Made by a program: the position numbers and the translations under genes. The notes under the pieces were generated by a model. The model saw nothing but the letters and a program-made list of their open reading frames with translations. It was not told where the DNA came from and made no database searches. A stretch of 64,000 bases of DNA from Sporothrix humicola (taxonomy: Eukaryota > Ascomycota > Sordariomycetes > Ophiostomatales > Ophiostomataceae), in NCBI GenBank assembly GCA_021396245.1, contig WNYE01000010.1:434001-498000 (forward strand). The letters are read 5' to 3'. Every line of letters starts with the position of its first letter. Positions within the stretch are counted from its first letter, which is position 1. Below are positions 43,401-55,400 of the stretch, in pieces.

Positions 43401-45571
43401 GCATGGGGAGCTGGTCCAGCGTCTGGTCAACAGCCAGATCCCAGCTGGCCCACAGCGGGTGTTGGCGGGTATCGGGAAGCTCGGGGAAGGACTGAGGGTG
43501 GCAGTTGTAGACAGACATGATGCGCTGCGCAAGGAGGAAATTACGGAAGAGAGCTGCAACCAAAAGATCTTGGCGGAAGAATTTGCGGAACAAATGGCGC
43601 GGCAGAGTTGTCCAGGCAATGGTGTCGGTGATGGCAGTAAAGATCCAGTTAAGCTCACCGAGCGGTGTTCGCCGATCCTGGAGGCGGCCCGGCAGCTTCT
43701 TGGCACGTTCCGGTGTGAGCGCCGTCTTCAGAGGGTTCTGCTGGACAAAGAACCACAGTGCCATCTCCATAGGTGTTGTAAGGCACGAGCTGAAGACGTC
43801 GGCCGGAATAAGGGGGTTGGTGGGGAGGTTCTCTTTGGTTGCACAAGCAGCCAGGTGGATGTATGGACGGAAGTTGGTCTTCTCGTAGTTGGGGTCAGCC
43901 AGAGCGGCATCCTTCTCCTCCTGCTCGTGCTTGTCCACGAAGCGGTGGTAGTTGCTCAGGATGTTGCCCGCCTCAGAACAGTCCCAAACGAAAATGGTGG
44001 GCGCTTGAAGCCACTGCTGCAGATCGTACAGTGACACGGGGATGTACTGGGTATAGTTCTTGTTGAAGACCCAGATCTCGCCCGAAGCAGTAGGCTTGGG
44101 CACACCGTGACCGTTGTAGTGCAGTAAAACACGCTCGTCCTTTGCATTCCGACGAAGCGATATGCAGAACTTCTTGGTCTCCTCAACCGATGGGTCCAGG
44201 TAATGCTTATACCGCGGCCTAAGGGCGAGAGCTTCGTACTGGGAAATGAGGGCCTTGCCAATGTTCTCGAGCGCCTTCTGCACTGGAGGAACAGTGGTGT
44301 CCTGCCATGCTTCGAGTCGTGCGCCAGGGTTGGTGCGAAGCTGATCTGGCGGCTCAACGCCAATGTTCAGGCAGACGGCAATGACTGCAGACACCGTCTT
44401 GAGCCTATCGCGCATACGCCAGTCCTGAAGCTCTAGTGTTGGCTCCTTTGATCTGCCGTTGGACTCGTGGCGCTTGTCGGTAAAGTACATATACCAGTTC
44501 TGTGATGAGTCGGAATCGTCTGTTAGCAATGGTCGTCTCTTTGCTGATGCAAGCCATCTTTGGTACACGCCGAGCAACTCCAGGCAGACAGAACGGGGTT
44601 CGTCACTCATCAGGTTATGTGATAGCGATAAGGATAGTGATAAGAATGGTGATAAAGATGGTGTTGTGGAAGACGACGATTGTTGTGAACCAAAACACGA
44701 AGAAGAGCTTCAGGGTCGGGCAGATGCAAAACAAAAGGACTCAATAAACACTAGAAGACGAGGAAGGTGCGATGTAGACCTCATGAGACAGAAGGAGCTT
44801 CCGACTCCATATCTTCTCTTGTGTCTTCCAGGAAGGAGCGACAGGATGAAAGAATTTAAGGGAAGGAGTGTAAGGATACAAAGCGAAAAGGGGAGGAAAG
44901 AGCAAAGCGGCGGTCATTCATATACGTACGCTGGCCAGTTGTGAAATGATGTCTTCTGACTGGTAGTGGTCTTCGAAACCATGCCGTGCGCCCCAACGAC
45001 TCAGCTCGCCACTGTTGTGCAGCGTGTCGGTGCTGTCCTCGACAGGGCGCGCATAGTCGCTCTTGGATCGCATCAGAGGCGGCTTTGCCGGCCCTGGACG
45101 TCCGTTATTATTTCGGCTACCATTCCGGTTGTGGCCACCGCGCCCGCCGGCTTGCTGTGATTGCTGCGACTGTTGCTGCTGCTGCCGCCTCCGGTCGGCT
45201 GCGTCGGATTCGCTATTGTCGGCGGAAGGCGCCGCTGTGGGGAGGGCCGAGCTGGATGCCGAGGCTACACGCTGCTGCTTCGAGTTGCCCCGCATGACCA
45301 GGCCGCCGCCGCCGCCAAAGGAGCTTCGCCGTGAGTGCTCTCCACTGCTGTCGTTATTTGCGGGTGGCTGCGTAATGAGCTCTGCTGTGGACACGGGAAT
45401 GCGGTTGGGTTGGCCACCTTGTGACGGAAGAAGTGCGGCTCCTGGTGCACGCGCGAAGTGATTGAGATGTGACCCGAGGGGGTTTACCGGGTTCGCGAGG
45501 GCTGAGGAGGACCGCATCGCCGTAGTGGCGGTTGATGGTGCCGACGTGGCAGTGTCGGTTCGTGACGGCAT
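40450..45571 (-). CDS. KOG1: TORC1 subunit Raptor/KOG1
   Basis: Three exons on the minus strand (45571-44930, 44499-40721, 40657-40450; introns 430 and 63 nt) encode 1542 residues. The N-terminal 215 residues are Ser/Gln/Gly-rich, ending SEDIISQLAS, and splice to NWYMYFTDKRHESNG. The raptor N-terminal caspase-like domain follows, with HYNGHGVPKP (His about 345) and FVWDCSEAG (Cys about 388), a pseudo-catalytic pair seen across Raptors. HEAT-type helical repeats fill the centre (about 600-880). After a Gly/Ser/Pro-rich linker, seven-bladed WD40 repeats run from about 1220 to the end; the last intron lies inside them. The protein presents substrates to TOR kinase at the vacuolar membrane in response to nutrients. 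Intron 1 is unusually long and holds a GATA cluster. Confidence 0.95.
44621..44654. repeat. GATA cluster in KOG1 intron 1
   Basis: Five GATA tetramers start at 44621, 44627, 44633, 44639 and 44651, four of them at an exact 6-bp period. The stretch lies wholly inside intron 1. It may be a short slippage-derived repeat or a GATA-factor binding array. Confidence 0.75.
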
Positions 45572-47700
45572 GGTGTCGGATTATGGGAGGTGGAGAGACA
45601 GGTATTTGCAAGAGTAAAGATGACGATATCGTTTGGGGGACGAAAAAGAGCCTTGATGCGGTTGCTCTAGAAGAATCGGGGGTAGCCGGCAAGCCGCCCT
45701 GTGTCTAGATGCAGACCATCTAGCTCAGAGACTCGTAAGGTTCAGTCGTCGAAATTAATGCTTGTAAAGTCGGACCCGTGCCGCTTGGTGACGATATGAG
45801 CGCGGACGCCTTGTGGCAAAATCGATGCCTGCAAAATGTGGCGGTGGAAGGAAGAGTGCAGCGAATGAGGATGCGAAAAAGCTAAACTGTCGTGGTGGTC
45901 AGCCAAACTGCACAAATAAAGAGCGCGGGAAGCGAACGGGAAGTAGGGTAAGCTGCTCTCTCTCTCTCTCTCTTTTGTCTTGATCCCTTTTGTCTTTTGT
46001 GCCCCTCTCGGCCATCAAAAGAAGAAGCGCGACACCAACAAAAGGCCAAGGTAAGCACAAGCACAGGAACAGAAGGCACAGGAAGAGACCGCCGCCGTAT
46101 AACGTTGTGAGCTAGAGGGACATGAGAGGGCCGTGTGCGCGCGTGCCGTGCGTTGTGCGTTGCGTGGTGCCTGGTGCAAGTGTTCCTTGTCTCTCCACCT
46201 CGTCCTTCTTCTGTTCCTCGTTCCTCGATGCGTTGACTCTCGCCTGTTTCTGCGCCACGCGGCCGCTCAAGGTGCACCCAAAGACAAATAGGAGCAGAGT
46301 CGACAAAGGGAAGACAGGATGTGGGGGTTCGGCGGAGTGAAGACGTAGAGAGAGATGGGTGAGGCGTGGGATGGTGGAAGGATAGAAAGGAGCACGATGA
46401 TGCAAAAATTATGACGAGGGACAAAAAGGAGGTCCGTACCGATGGGAAGTCGCGGCGCTTATCCAACAATCGTTCTTTCCGTATCGCAAATTCGCTCAAT
46501 TAGTGCCGCCGTATGTCGTCGGAGAAAGGAGCAGATGGGGTGCGGTCGACGACAGTGTGGCGGATTGTCACGAGAATGATCGATGATGGGAAGGGGCTGA
46601 GAGGACGACAGTCACGGCAGGTGCGACCAGGCTGATGAAGCAGAGCCCCGTCAAAGGAACGAAGAGCAACTGGCATTCGCTGAAAGTGCACTAGGGCCGG
46701 TGCTGGCTGGACCTTCTTTCCTTCTGTTTCGCCTGGGATTAGCAGGCGATAGGAGATGCTTGCTCTTAGTGCGGTACTTTTACTTTGGTATAGTTTGTGT
46801 GCCAAAACAAGTACCTTTACAACAGAAAGCTCCAGCTGTTGCCCATTTGCAGGCGTCAATTGCGCCCGATGCGTAACTTTTGAGCGCCTCTGGTTCGCCA
46901 GTTTGACAGCGACCCACGTAAGAGCGACTCGTGACCACGAGTTTTGGCAGGGAGCGCGTAAAGTGGGGGCAAAGCCGCAATTAATACGGAAAGAACCAAC
47001 CAAACGAAGCTCAAAAGCACACAACAAAGATCGCGATGCACAAATACAAAATGCAATACAATTTTGTGACTCTCAAGCTGTCCACGAAGGGTTTCATACC
47101 ATTGCAATAAAATAAAGGTATACCCAAACCCGCAAGAACAGCACAGGAAACAAACCCACGAGTCTAGATCACAGAAGGTCTTGCTAGGTGCGACGAGAAA
47201 CAACAGACAAAAGGGAGAGGAGGGAAGATAGAAGCAGCAGAATCTCTCAATTTATTTATAGACAGGACCAATCGCCTACCAAAAGGGCCTAAGCGTCGGC
47301 ACCACTCGATTTTAAGCTTTGGCTTGTGCAGAACAGAGTCTCAGAAGCAACGTTCCAGGCCGCGTTGCACAAAGAGCAAGGATGAACACTGTAGGAGGAA
47401 AGATGATGCGGACGATAAAGGGGAGATGGAGATAAGAAATGTGCGCGGAGACAAGGTGAAAGCATTTTTGAGAAGCAAAAAAAGAAATATGAAAATGCGA
47501 AGTTTGCAGTTTGCAAGCAAAGCGGGAGAAAGGTACGAGCAACATCGAGGTGCAAAAATACCCGACGAGTCCAACGAGTCAAGTCGCTTTTAGACCCAGT
47601 ATTGACGGTCTGATATAGACCTATCTGGGATTCGATATCCAGACGGTCGCACAAGGGACCAAGGGATCGAGGTTTTTCTTCGTGTGCGGGCGACGCCGAG
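45572..47700. other. KOG1 upstream region, no supported gene
   Basis: On the KOG1 strand this is C/T-rich leader-like sequence. A CT dinucleotide run lies at about 45957-45973. The longest frame (205 codons, minus strand, 45882-46499) is Ser/Arg/His-rich low-complexity sequence without family features, so I do not call it a gene. Confidence 0.5.
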
Positions 47701-48700
47701 CCTGCTTGTGTCCGTCAATAATGACGAGGATCAGGCATCATCAAATGCTGCAAAGTCGGCTACAATATAAGCATGGCCAAGTTACAAGGTAAGTTGCATT
47801 CAATATGCATCGTATGTACTCACAGTACTTCCTACTATTCGCCCGGACCGAGATAAGGTAAGATCTTGTTTGTTATCTCTTTAATAAACGAACAACCCGT
47901 TCCCTCCTGTCTTAGGTTTGAGGTTATATATTACATCGTGTTTCTATTTAATAATTGTGTGCACTATCCATTATGATATTTGCGTATGCCATCTACTCTA
48001 TTTTCTCGATAACTCGTTACTGAAAGCCGCCTGTCGCGAAGTTTAGCAATGTACATTCTGAAAACGGCACTTTGAACTCTTGCTGCATTTGAAGCAGAGA
48101 TTATCTCCCATTCATCGTTTTGATTATTTCTCTGCGTTAGTTTCAACACGGCATCGATTCTAAGACAGATGCTGGTCCGCGGAATTGACACGGCCGAGAG
48201 ACAGCCCGTTTGCTGCTTAAAGATACATGCAACCAGTCAAAGTGCAGATGCAGCTCATGATCATCGGATGTCGCTTCTTAAGCCCTTAAGGCTACAAATC
48301 AAAACTGTAAGTCGCCTGTCCCTCCGAGAGCAATTTCTCAGACTCGCAGACTGGCCAGACCGCCAGTCTTTGCCACTCGGCAAGTATTTCTACTGGCTCT
48401 AGTGATGAGACGGAGTCGTGCGCGCAAGACCGATGCAGTATCATTTTGAACCAACGATGCGGTCTCCGGGCTCCGTCTGAACATCTACATCTTTCGTGTG
48501 ACGTAAGAACGTAGAGCGGTCAGCACTCTGTACCGGTACATCTACATTGTATTCTGCTGTCATTTTAATTGACTCCTATATGTCAAACTCACAGCAGATA
48601 TATAAAGTGTGATAAAAGCACAATATCGCAAAAGTTGGAAGAAACCACACACGACTAGCCTCTAGCCGCGCTGCGCTTTACATGCAAATTTGGGTCCCCG
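47701..48700. other. A/T-richer island with palindrome and hairpin
   Basis: The composition differs from the flanks. It contains a perfect 12-bp palindrome TGTACCGGTACA (48529-48540), a 10-bp direct repeat ACATCTACAT (48481-48490 and 48538-48547), an 8-bp-arm hairpin (48348-48355 with 48362-48369), a CRE-like TGACGTAA near 48500, and TATATAAA near 48599. A 75-codon minus-strand frame (47964-48191) has a protein-like composition but no recognisable family. It could be an element remnant, a distal control region or an RNA gene promoter. Confidence 0.4.
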
Positions 48701-51000
48701 GCTCTTCGTCTCGCCTCATAAATTCCGCAAATTGCCTGCATCCTGCATGGTTATTGTCGGGTGTCCTCTGCACCTGCGTGTGGTTTGGGGTCCCTCCTTT
48801 TCTCCTGCAGGTACGCTGCAGCTTGCAGCATGCAGCCTAAGACGAATTGGGCTTTGGCTGGGGCATGCGAACCATCAAATTTATCATTATCAAGAGAGAG
48901 ACGGTTGGCTTTTTTTTTGTTCTTTTGCCTGCTCTTAATACTTGGGAGATTGTGGGAAACTGATGTGTCGTCGTAGTCGGGCCAGGCCACCTGCACAATG
49001 TTTTGCAATCAAAATCCAGTAATACGCCGTGGGCCGCCAGGTTACCTGCATGACATCCAGACTGCAGCGTATTCCATCGTGTGTTGACAGCCTCTTCTGT
49101 CATCGTCGTCATCGTCTTATCTCCCCTCCCAGAATCACAAGACAAGATCGAATTCTGACACAAGTGAGCAGGCTAACGGCCCGCAACACAAACATGTTTC
49201 TCGGCCATCAAGACGATCAAGTGCCCTGTGCGCCTCTGCCCATTTCTGTGCCCTTTTCTGTGCCTGGGTCAGGCCGTGTCGGACGTGTCGATCCAAACTT
49301 TGCGGAACAAGTGCCGGTCAGTCTACGAGAAAACTTGTTACGTCGGGATGGTTGTCAGTTCTGTCAAGTCTGTTTTGTCAGTAATCAGTGCCTGTCAGTC
49401 AACGCCATACCTGTCGTTGCTCGACTTCTCGCTCACTGAGGCGAGCCACAGAGAAGAGAGTCGCCCTGCCAAAAAGAGAGACCTGTGGGGCTGTTTCATG
49501 AATGGAATGCGAGCGATCTCTGGTGGTATTCCCGCTCACCGGCAGCGCTACGTCTCAGGTGCCAGCCTTCTTTTGCATGTGGATTTTGTGGGCTGTCTTG
49601 ACATTTTTTCCACTGCGCACAGAACTACCACCAGTGAGCAAAATATAAGACAGAGAAACGGACTGGATGCTGTAAGAATAGCATCAGCCAACCTCCTGCC
49701 ACCTGCTAACGTTGCAGTGAAGGAAGGGTGCTGCTCCCTTCCGTTCCTCTTCTCACACTCTCTCCACAACCAGTCCGCCGCCGCGAGAGCCGCCCAGCCT
49801 CTTCGAGTAAACAAAAACCGGGCCCATCACCCAGAAAGCAAAAAGAAAAGAAGCATAGGGAGCCAGGGAGTGTCCCAGCGAAGAAAACACCAGATGAAGA
49901 AAGGGGATGGCGGGAGATGTGGAGTGCGGGTCGGCAGCCATCGATGGAAGAAGGAAAGAAGACGAAGGGAAAAGAAAAGAAAAGAGCCCCAAGAAGAATG
50001 AAGATTTCGAATGAGAGATTTGATAGAGAGAGCAAGCTTCCAGAAGAACGCAAAATGTGCGTTGGTGCTATTGGAAATGGGGATTGTCCTTTGCTCCTTC
50101 CCTCTCCAGCGACTTCACTCGTTTTTCCTCTTTCCCTACTCAACGGCTGCTAAGATTCCACTTTCCGTGATTAGACGGACGTGGAAAGAAAAACGAGAAA
50201 CGAGCAAACGAGGCAAGAGCAGCCCTAACGAAAAATATCCTTGCACGTTTGTTGATATATTATGGCAGGAGCTAATGAGTATCCCAAGTATCTTTCAGGC
50301 AAAGGCCTTCGAATATCTCACGCCAGCCGTGAATACTTGTCATTATCTGCTCCTATTCGCAGGTATTAATACTCCTCTCGTAAGCCTGCCAGAAATAAGT
50401 TCCCCCTGCCATCGATCGGCAGCAAACGTGCCCACCCATCCCCCCTTTTATTCCTGTTCCGATGGGCACGACGAGTGGCTGGTGTTGGCGCCAGCAACCC
50501 ATGGAACAAGAAAAGAAGACCAAGAAAAAGCGAAAAAGGCGACAGACACGAGAACCAAGAAGACGGAAGGAAACTGCTTGTCAACCTGTCACTTTTTGCA
50601 CCTGAAAGATTGGCACACAAACGCTTCGTCTCTTCTAGCTATGGCCGCCCAAAAATAACCAAAATAACCAAAATAACGGGACAGGGGCTGCTGGCCAGGG
50701 AAAGTGCTGTGACAGGGCCCCGGCTAGTCCTAATATGGACCAGCTGGTCGTTCTTTCTGTGTGCATCCTTCCCCTTGCCCCTGCCCAATGTCTTTCGTTG
50801 CTCCTTCCTGGGCGCACCTGAGCACTGAGCACGGGGAGGCGGACGACAGGTGCACGCGTCGTCACTTCCTTCATCTCGTTATTTTGTTACTTTCTGCTCC
50901 CGCTCCTTCCTGCGGATGTGCAATGCGCACGACGTGTGTGTTGCGCTTTCCCGTTGTAAACTGTTGCATCTGTTGCGACTGCCTGTAACCGTTGTAAGCA
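48701..51000. other. Gene desert upstream of TEA1
   Basis: Ordinary mixed sequence with short overlapping frames and no family motifs. The purine-rich block at 49830-50010 (Lys/Arg/Glu-coding by chance) and a 9-bp tandem repeat CCAAAATAA at about 50648-50675 are the only visible structures. No gene is called. Confidence 0.5.
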
Positions 51001-52478
51001 TTGCAAACTCGGCCGGCGGAAAGCGCAACCGGCCATCTCTATCGCCGTGGTCCTTGCCTCATCCCAACATCGCCAAAACAGCCCATTCCTGCGCGAGTTT
51101 ATGCTTCTTTTTTTCTCCCCTCTTTTCTTACATTTCTCCGTGTCTTCAGCTCCTATTTCGCCATTCCCAGCCGCACCGCCTACTCAACACATTATTTCGT
51201 ACCTGTACCTGAACTTGTACCTGCTCTTAACTTCCTACATGCCACTGGCACGTCTAATAACACAATGCTGCCACGCTAGCACCGTCAAAAGTCTCAAAAA
51301 AGCTTCAATCGCTCCCACTTTCCCCCTTTCTCATAACGGACCGGCCGATTAGTGAATCTTCTGTCGCTGTGCTCAGGTCTGTAGCACGCCCGTCTCGCTG
51401 CTCTCATTCGCCCTCTGCCCTGCTCAGAACCTCGTCAGTGCCCGCTGTGGTCCAGTTTTGTCGCTCACATTCCCGCCCACCTTTCCTCTTTCTCTCTGGC
51501 TCCTCTTCTGGCTCCAGTGGCTCTCTTTTGCTCTTCCCACCCACCTGGCGACCCCCAGCCATCTCTCAAACCCAGACACCCAAGTTCTGCTCCACTCACC
51601 CCATCCACCTCCCATCGTGGGCCATTTTGCAGGGTCGCACACTCTCTCTATCGCCGCTGTGTCTCCTTTTTTCTGGCTTTTTCACTTTGTCCCCCTATTC
51701 CCCCTTTGGCCTTCTTTCGCCGTCTTCCCCCCTACCGTCCCCCCTTCCCCAGCCTTTCTTTACGACGACTGGCCATTTCTCACTATTCACGACCGGCTAC
51801 GAACGAAACTTGACGACATCACAAACGACGACGACCTCTCTCTTGTCTTTCTCACACTCCTTTTCTTGCGGCGACACCAGAACTCGCGATCCGTCCTTTG
51901 TTTTCGCCCGCCATCCTCCCCCATCTTCTTGCGACACTAAGACTGGCCCTGATCGAGATCGTCTTTTCGGCGCCGCATCACAGCATCGCATCTCCTCTCG
52001 TTTGTCGATTTTTCGATTTTCGATTGCCAGCTCTCTCGACCTGCGTTCCGCCGCCTCGATCGCCTCTTTTCTCCTTGTCCTTCTCGCCGGAGAAATACCC
52101 GCGGCCTGTTCGCCAGTAATCGAATTATCCGTGTCGATTGCGTTGGATCCCGTCGCATCTCCTCTTCCCGTCCAGCGCCCGCTTCGCCTCACCATCTACC
52201 CGTTTTATCTTTTTTTTTTTTGCCACGACAATCTTTGCGCTCGTATCTACCTCGCCAGGACGACTCTTTTTTCCTTCCGCCAACCCTTTGACGACGACTT
52301 TTGATAAACGAAAATTAGCTTCTTCTCATTTCGACTCGCGAGTGCCACATCTACTCTCGAGTATTGGCCTCGTTGACCTGCACCGTCACCGCCGTCGCAA
52401 GGCCCCTTTTACTACCGCCACTTCGCCCACTCTCCGAACTGGTGCTGTCGTGCAACTGCACGCACATGCCCCGGCGCG
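51001..52478 (+). promoter_or_regulatory. C/T-rich leader region of TEA1
   Basis: About 1.4 kb of strongly C/T-rich sequence runs up to the TEA1 ATG, fitting a core promoter and long 5' UTR. Long frames here (for example 51369-52304) translate to Ser/Pro/Phe/Leu low complexity and reflect the skewed composition, not genes. Several ATGs lie in the proposed leader. Confidence 0.5.
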
Positions 52479-55400
52479 ATGGCGTTCCTCTTCAAGTCAA
52501 AGAAGAACCAGGAGCGCGAAAAGGACCGCGTCCTTTCCAGCCGCGACGGCCCCCCCACAAACTCCTCGCAACAGTCGTCTATCACCAGCAACACCGCATC
52601 ACGTCTCGCCCGCGATGAGAAGGCTTCCATGCAGCGCTCAACGCCGACTGGCAGCTTAAACTCGCTCGACAATGACGGCACCACCAGCCCAGACCAGGCC
52701 AGCTATGGTCGCCGTGCAGAGCAGAACCCATCCCAGCAGTCCGGCGACTTGCAGGTGTGTATACTCTCTTTTTTTCTGTCGTGTTTATTTTTTTATCTTT
52801 TTTTTTGGACGACATCGCTGCCTCCTTTCCGTATTCTTTCGGCCGCTGTGTCACCATAGGCCCTAGCCCTCTCTAACATCCTTGCTCCCCTCATAGTATC
52901 GCAATGGCCCTGGACCTACACTGGGCAACCCAAACATGTCTCTCTACCCGTGGTCGCAGCGGCGATTGACCTACACAACGGCCACAACGAGCCCGTTCCC
53001 TCGCTATGGTGCCGCCGTCAATGCAACGGGCTCAAAAGAAGGCGACATCTACGTCATGGGCGGTCTCATTAACAGCCAGAACGTCAAAGGCGATCTGTGG
53101 ATGATCGAAGCCGGAGGCAACATGTCGTGCTACGAGCTTTCCACGACTGCAGAGGGCCCGTCTCCTAGAGTCGGCCATGCCAGTTTGCTTGTCGGCAATG
53201 CCTTTATCGTGTACGGAGGTGACACCAAGATTGACGAGAACGACGTTCTCGACGAAACCCTCTACTTATTAAATACATGTACGTCTTTTGATCAATTCCC
53301 TCTTTTTTGGAGATTTTTCTCGCGAATTTCAACTGACAAATTCAGCAACGAGACAATGGTCAAGAGCACTGCCGTCTGGCCCGCGACCCTCTGGCCGCTA
53401 CGGTCACTCGCTCAACATCCTTGGCTCCAAGATCTACATCTTTGGTGGTCAGGTCGAGGGCTATTTCATGAACGATCTTGCAGCATTCGATCTTAACCAG
53501 CTTCAAATGCCCAACAACCGGTGGGAGATGCTCATTCCTAACAGCGACAACGGCGGTCCCCCGCAAGGCAAGGTCCCGCCTGCAAGAACGAACCACACCG
53601 TCGTGTCATACAATGACAAGATGTATTTGTAAGTTTCGTCGCGCAGCACACCTGCAGGACATCTGCAGCAAGACCACACCAAATCAATCCTCCGTGCGCT
53701 AATATCTCCTCTTTTTCATTGTAGATTCGGTGGAACAAACGGTTTCCAGTGGTTCAACGACGTCTGGTGTTACGACCCCGCGACCAACAGCTGGGCACAG
53801 CAAGACTGTATAGGATACATCCCCGTGGAGCGCGAGGGCCACGCAGCGGCCTTGGTCGACGATGTCATGTACATTTTCGGTGGTCGCACAGAAGACGGTG
53901 CCGATCTGGGTGATTTGGCCGCCTTCCGGATCACTTCGCGCCGGTGGTACACCTTCCAGAACATGGGTCCCTCACCCTCTCCTCGATCCGGCCATAGCAT
54001 GACCTCGGTCGGCAAGTCCATTGTCGTGTTGGGTGGTGAGCCTAGTTCGGCGACTACAACCGTCAATGACCTTGCCCTCGTCTACATGCTCGACACCAAC
54101 AAGATCCGCTACCCGAATGACGCACAGATTGCCGCCAGCCAAAAGAACACATCACAACAGGGCTCGAGACGTCCTAGCGATGCAGCACGACAGGTTGCGT
54201 CACGAGACGGGTCTCAGGGCCCTGGCGGCGATCGGAAACAGCGCAACATGGGCCCCGGCGCCGTCAACAGCCCGACTAACGGATTCCGGTCTCCCAACGG
54301 CAGCGACGGCAACGCCCCCTCGCCCGTTAATGGCGGTTCTCGACTTCCACGAGCTGCGGGCCCATCACCGCCAGCTGGCCCTCCGCCACAAGGCCAGCCG
54401 CCCAAGCCCCAAGCTGCACGCACTCGCAATGCCTCTGCCGACCGCGATGGCGAATACGCCAACTCTCCCGTGCTCAGTAGCAACGCGAAACAGACCCAGA
54501 ACCAGTCCCCCATTTCGCGCGACCCGCCCAAGGATCTTGATAGCCCTCGTCAAGGCCCGGGCCCCGCCCAGACGGCGGCACAGCTGGGACCCCGTGGTCC
54601 TCCTCCCAGATCCGATCCCCCAGCTGCACCGTCAGCACTTCCGCCATCCACAGCGCCTGGCGCATCAGAAGCCGTAGCAACTGTTGTCGCCGCCGCTGCT
54701 GGTGCCGCGGCGGCTGCTGCCGTAGCTAATGGCCCGCCAGCAACTCCGAGAACCAAGCAGACCCGGCAGCGCGGCCCTGGCTCAGTCGACAGCACTAGTG
54801 AAAGAATTTCCGGTGCCGGTGTAGTTGGCCGCCCGACTTCACCACCACCACCTACCGGCACAAGACAACCAAGCGGCAACCTCCTTGCGAGACGGTCATC
54901 TGGGCGTAACTCGCAGACAGTGTCCCTCCTCAAGGAGCTCGACTCAGCCCGGAACAAGAATGCTTGGTATGCATCAGAGCTGGAGCTGGCCCGCAAGTCT
55001 GGCTATACGCCCAATGCGACATTGAGCCCTGTCCTCGACAGCCGTTCCGCAGAGACCTTTAACGAAGATGACCGGCCGCTCATTGAGGCTCTCCTGGCCA
55101 TGCGCACCGAGCTGGCCAACGTGCAGAGCTCTGTCGACAAGCAGGCGATTCTCGCCGCGAAGCAGATCGCGGAGGCTGACAAGCAGCGCGATGCCGCCAT
55201 CCAGGAGGCTGTCTACGCGAAGGCCAAGCTGGCCGCACACCTAGGTGGTAACAGCGCCAACAGCACGCCCCAGCTTGGTGGTGACCGCGATGTGGACGAC
55301 CGCGTCGAGGAGTCGAACCGCAAACTGGCTACAGCGCTGAACCTGCAGAAGGAGCTCCAGACGCAGCTTGACCGTACAACGGCCGAGGTTGATGCGGAGA

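Noticed and set aside
45719..45755. tRNA-like TAGCTCAGAG followed by GGTTCAGTC
   Set aside because: The two strings are only about 20 nt apart and no cloverleaf can be drawn.
45882..46499. 205-codon minus-strand frame upstream of KOG1
   Set aside because: Arg/Ser/His-rich, no motifs, and lies in the skewed leader region.
51369..52304. 311-codon frame upstream of TEA1
   Set aside because: Ser/Pro/Phe/Leu low complexity produced by the C/T-rich leader, with no recognisable domain.
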